Shown here: one piece after another, positions 53,001 through 59,000 of the stretch
How the letters are laid out: every line of letters begins with the position of its first letter
How positions within the stretch are numbered: the first letter of the stretch is position 1
Source: Gambelia wislizenii
Lineage: Eukaryota > Chordata > Lepidosauria > Squamata > Crotaphytidae
Assembly (NCBI GenBank): GCA_030847615.1
Contig: JAUMIR010000001.1
Location: 182,733,001 to 182,797,000, forward strand
Reading direction: 5' to 3'
DNA length: 64,000 nt
Translations under genes and position numbers: made by a program
Notes under the pieces: model-generated
Told to the model about the DNA's origin: nothing
Database searches by the model: none
The model's input: only the letters and a program-made list of their open reading frames with translations

Positions 53001-56000
53001 CAATTATTTATGTTATTTATATCTACACATAAATATACTATTGATGGATGATGTACATCTGGGGTGGGGAACACGTGGTCCTCTAGATCTTGCTGGCCAC
53101 AGTAACCCCCATTAGCCCTAGAAAGCAAAGGTGAAGAATGAAGGAATCTGTGATCCAACAACATCTGGAGATTCCTTCCCCATCCCTCCCTGATCTGCAT
53201 GTCTAGAAGAATTAAGTTGTACAGTCCCCCTAAGACCGTTGGAGTGCAAACTGCTTAATGACATTCTCCTCTATGCCGAAACCTCTTTGCCTAAAAAACC
53301 ACATCCATCAGGAAGAAATATTTTTCTTCAGCTAAGCCACAATGTGCAAGAAAACACGTATTTATGTGTACCTATATGGGAAGGTGCAGCCATGTGATTC
53401 TGACCAGCTAGAAACCTGTAACACAAAAGGGTTTCTGTGTGTGAAGCTCTGATCAAAGAACATGAATATAGGGGGTGAGGAAATGCTTAAAGTATGTTTT
53501 AAAACTTAAAAAAAAACAAAAATGAAATAGGCCATTAAGTATACTGAGCAGCACACACACACACACCTGGGTGCAATACACAGAATCACGTGTGCAAAAA
53601 ACAATGTGGATACATAAACAGATCAGCTCACATCACATGGGAGTGAGGAGACTATGCAAACTGCCCTGGGCTTCAAGAAAAGTCACCATAGCAACAATAT
53701 GTGAAAGGGCTGGCGGGTTGTTAGCGGTGGGTATATCAACCACAACTTGGAAATTTTACTGTTTGCATGACTACTTCCAACCTCACCCCAATCCTGGCAC
53801 ACATACTCACCATCCTGACAGAGTGGTTCTAGGAACTGTCATCCAAAAAGCAACTTTTCCAAGTTTTCACTTATCCACTCTTTTCTGGTTAAATAATTAT
53901 TATGTTAAAAAAAATTCTGCCACAAAATTATATTCATGTAGTTATTGCAAATTTATAAATAAATCTTCCATACTTTCCCATGTTTTCTCTTTCTCCCCTC
54001 TCCACCATGACTTCTATGTTGGAACGCAACAAGTTAGTTACACAAGAATATACCAGCTTTTTGCCTTGTTAATAAGCACCCTCAAAACACACCCTTCTCT
54101 TACAAAGCCAGCTGCTCCAGTCTGTAAAAAAGCAAGCCAAAAATCCTTCAGAGGCTTTGATAAGAGCAGAAAGCTTCAGTAGTGATTTAGATGTAGATCT
54201 CAGAGTCCCTAGCTCTAAAGATTCATTATTAATGTCAAAGCCAGCCATAAAACAAATGAGGTTTATTTTTAGCTCCTGCTGATCTACAAACTTCCTGCAC
54301 ATTTTGTTATGTAAGTGAACCTCTTTACATCTGTACCACCCCCAACAATACTATTTCATTTGTCTTTCACTATGGTTCAACCTAGCTAGCACTGTTGATG
54401 TTTCCATAGCTACCCCTGAAATGTTCCCTCTCCCACCCACTTCCACAACAACAATTGAACAAACAATGCAGGATGCAGGAGGATGAGACAAAATTAAGTT
54501 TTAGCAAGTGTTTAGCATGGTAAATTCCGTTACATCTATAAAATATATTTCCCAATAAGACCCAATTCTGATAGAAAGAAACATGAATAGGTTGTTGACA
54601 AGCTTTAAATGAGAGAATTAAGATTTTCAGATTAACACCTACACCTGGGTAATTTTATACAAAAATTTAAAGAGAGTTTCAAAAATTCAGCCCATAACTG
54701 ATTCAACAGATTAGGTGGTGGAGATCTCCAGCTTTCAAGAGGTACATGCATCCTCTCAAATGCTGATCGTGTGGGATTTCCTAACATTGCATTTTTTTTC
54801 TGTTAGATTCTAGGTGTTATGTGGAGAGGTGACATTACCTGTGGCGATAGTATGGTCAGCTGCCATTTTGGAGTTCAACTGGGGTTGAATGAATTGGCAA
54901 CTGTGGAGTGGCTAGGGAAAAGAGGCTTTGTTGGAGAGGCTTGTTATCTCTTTTGTTTCAGGAGCAAGCAGGGCCTCCTCCTCCTCATGTTCTAGTCATT
55001 CACCTTGGGGCTACTGAAGGGCAAAGCTCTCATCCTACAGGCTCTGCATGGCTTCTGGATCATACAGAGTAGATGGCCAGAACAATCTTGGTCTGTTCTT
55101 GTTGGAAGGTAATGAGTCTAAAAATAAAATTGTATTAAAAAATTCCAGGATCTAGTCCTTTAAAAAGCAACAAGAATTATTTCTTTAAAAAGTTAAAATA
55201 ATTCAGTCACTTTTGACTTCACGCTTCATGCAGAGTGCGGTTAAGATGCAGACTTGTAAGCTCTAGTATCATTTAAAAGTGTATTCAAGAGATCTGGGAT
55301 CCTCCCAGTTAAATTAGACTCATTACAAAACAAAGGAGTCAGTTTAAAATGCAAAACAAAGTTTACTGAAGGTATATCAATCTCAATCCACATACTAAAA
55401 CAAACTTAAGAAAAGGTCCCTAACTAAAGGTATTTAGGTAATAAAACTCACTCAGCCTACAGCCGTGGGCTGGGTTCCAATGCATCATGGCATGGTTACA
55501 GGAAAGCTTAAGATACATCCATTCTCATGGAGAGTCAGATTCAGAAGAGCAGCTTACACAAAAGCAATAAAATTCAAATTAGGTCATGTGTTGAATGACC
55601 CAGCACTCCAGTTGGCTGGAAGTGCCCAGTGAAATAAGAGAAAGGGGATTTTGGGAAAACAAATGCATGCAGGGGAAAAAAACCTAGACTTATCTAAGAT
55701 TGTGAGTGAGGCACACAAGATTGCTTGTACATTACAATGATTATTTCCCCACATACTACAGTTCTGCTATCCTGCCGTGCCAGATTTGGCATGGTGAGGG
55801 GTATCCCTGATGCCTTGACTGAGCCTGGAGAAGGTAAATAGGGAGATATGCAATGCCTTGAACAGGGGGTTGGGCTATTTCCTACCATAGCCTTCTGATA
55901 CCAGAGCTCTACAGAGCTGATGGTGTACAGTACATCTTTCTGAAGAAGGAAAGAGGCTATTCCTGGGAGATCTACAACATGAGCATCTTATTGACTGGCC

Positions 56001-59000
56001 TGGTGGGGGAAAGCGACTAAGCAGATGCTCGTTTCTTGTCTGTAGCAGATAGCAGGGAGAGAATATAAGAATTTCAGTGTACACCTTAGCGCCCCTTTTG
56101 GTATAGGGTAGGCCTCTGGAACTGCCTCACTAAGTCCTGGGACCCCAGGAGAAGGGGCCTACCCTTGAGGTGGACCTGAGGGTTCTGCTCTCACTTATAA
56201 TGTCCTGGGACTTAGGTGGGAGTGCCCTGGATTTGCCTTCCAATAACTGGTCAGCCAGGGAGCGATCCAGTTATTGTATTTGTTACCATGCCTTACACCC
56301 CCTCCCAATAATATTTAATAATTCAGCAATATTAAGATGCTCCATGAGATCTCGTAGACTGGGGAGGACCATAAGTGAGGTCAAGACGAAGTCACCAGGA
56401 CCTAGGGGAGGCATCGTGGAAAAGTTCTTGCATCCACACCAAAATAGGATTATGTGGAGCCCCCAGTAAACAAAGCCATCACCAAGGTATGTGCTACTCC
56501 CCTCTTGCACGCATTGGCAATGGGTCATCTATCATAAACAAACAGTGACCAGAACTCCCATTACCCCCAAGAATGCCCTTCCTAGCATCTTTCCTATCCC
56601 ACAATAAAGAGGTTGTCACAAACCCATTAACTCCAATGTCTCAGCCATTAACAACAATTAACGAAAGTCGCGGTTTCCTTTGTTTAACTGTGGGAAGCCA
56701 ATCTAAACATTGTTTTACACTCAAACACTCCTTCAAAATACAAAATTGGGAATAAATATTTGCCAAATAATAGTTGGTGTGTACAGTGCTACTGACACCA
56801 TCACTCTGCTAGATTGCTGTATTACCATCAGATCCAAGGCTGAGTCTTCTTTGCTACCCAAAACTCTGCTGTTCAGGACTGGTAAATATTATACACACTT
56901 CCCCAAATCTATTCCTCTTTCCAACCTTTCTGCCTTAACTCTTCATTACCCTTGTGTGGTTCTTGTGAGCATGAGGGCATGTGTGAATGCTTCCATGTTA
57001 TTTTCCAATAAAAACCATTTTATTTCACATTAATTCAGAATCTCAGTAGTTAGTACCAGTATACACAGGTGCAAAGTCCCGCAAATTACCCGACCTTTTG
57101 CAGCCATACATTTAAGCAAATTATAACTCCCTCAATTAATATCATAGTTTTATGTCATGGGTGGGTTCCCCACGTACCCCCACACATTTGGGTAACAGAC
57201 TGCCCTCAGGGTTCAGGTGTTTTGGCCAAAGAGCTAGTCAAAGAGTGACACCTGGCCTCAGCTGAACCTACATCAGGTTGTTCCCGTCTTCTTGCTCCTT
57301 CCAGTTTCATCACAGTTTAAACAGATTCTAGGTCAACAAAGTGGCCTTTCTTTAACTCAACTCTCTGTGTATGGTCTCATTATTCCATGGCAGGTCATCA
57401 AATAGAGTATTAGCCATGATAATCAAGGAGAAAACTTGTTCTGCAATACTCATGGGGAGAGAGCAATGAGGACAGGAATATGTATCTCCTAAATTAGCTT
57501 GGACTGTCAAGTACCAAAGGGCTATGAAATGAAATACAGCTCTAAGATAACCATATATTATTATAAAGCAATTGCAAAGCACCTTATGCTCTGGAAACTG
57601 TGTTGAGCCACCATTATTTATTTCATTTATTTCATTTTTAGGCAGCCTAGTAACTATCTTGAAGTATTATATAAGCAAAAACAGAACAAAAATGTTGTAT
57701 ATCCTGCCCAAGGTCAGGAAAGAAGTAGCTGTATGTTTAGTAGCAAAATCCTTGGTGCTTTAAAGCAGGTCAGGTGGGGTGTATTAAGAAGCAAAATGAA
57801 ACAAAACTACTTAATCCCTTATCATGCTAAACTACAGCAGAGCTACTGTTAAATAAAAGGAAAAGCTGTCATGCTATGTGTGCCTTAAGTGTTTGTCAGT
57901 TGTCTGCCTTTTCTGTAGCATGAAGCAATCTAACACATAACCCCAGTAGAAAACTCAACCAAATTTAATATTCACCACATCTGCGTCAATGCTACAGCCG
58001 ACCTTCGGAGTCCAAAGTTTAAATAACTCAGATCAATGAATGTGAACAATCAACACAATAATTATATAGTTCATATTGCCATACCAAAATAAAGGGGGCG
58101 GGGAGAGAGAAAAAGAAAGCATGCCTATTTGTGTTAAAAGGAAAGAAAGACTTCTGAGTTAAGAACTGATTTTCAGTTCATTCCCATTTCAGGATAAGAG
58201 GATTTAAAAGATTAAATCATGTTCACAGCTAGTTAGGACAGTATTAATATTTCCTGGAGATTGCACTTAAAAAAGTTAAATCAAGCCAATTTCATCACAG
58301 TAATTCTTCTTGTTCACCACCAGAAATGCAGATAGGCGTCATGGTACTTAGACACTAGTTTTAAACTCTAGTCATTTTTACCGGAAATCTAGCCAGCTAC
58401 CACTGAGCTCTAAGTGTGCAATCAGCTTCTTTAAAAGCTAGTAAACCATAACAGCAACAATCCTCTCAGCCATAAGCCAGCCAAAATGAAGCTATGAGGC
58501 TCCACTATAGAAACCTTTATAGAAACTGTACATTAGCTTCCTGATAGATATCTATCGGAAAGGTATGTACCATTTAAAATCCTTATCAGATAATTAATTT
58601 ATTTGTAGCATTTGTACAGTGTGTGATAAACTGAAAACATCAAGTGGTTTATCTTAGAATAGACATTGAAGTATTCAGATATCTCTCTAATTGCACATAA
58701 GCCTTCTTGTGAGGCACTTATTCAGTGTGCTGACATATAATGGGTAGTAATGCTGGATAGAGTTCTGTGCAGGTTGGTATCAAAGCTACAGAATTACCAC
58801 TCTAGGAAAGCTAGCACTAGGGAAAAGGCTCCTCCTTGGACTACAAGTCCCCAAATCCCTCAGCTAGCAATGTCCTGCCAATGGGGATGCTGGGAGTTAT
58901 AATCCAAAAGTTAACTCTTCGATGGTCTATGGAATATCCACTTTTCCAGTGAGATTTTATGTACTGTTTTATGAAATCCATATATGAAGGCCTATATTCT

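Noticed and set aside
53571..54182. 203-codon plus ORF as a gene
   Set aside because: No family signature, low-complexity composition and no splice logic; treated as chance.
55200..57400. Endogenous retrovirus
   Set aside because: No LTR borders, primer-binding site, protease or RT motifs were visible; left unclassified.
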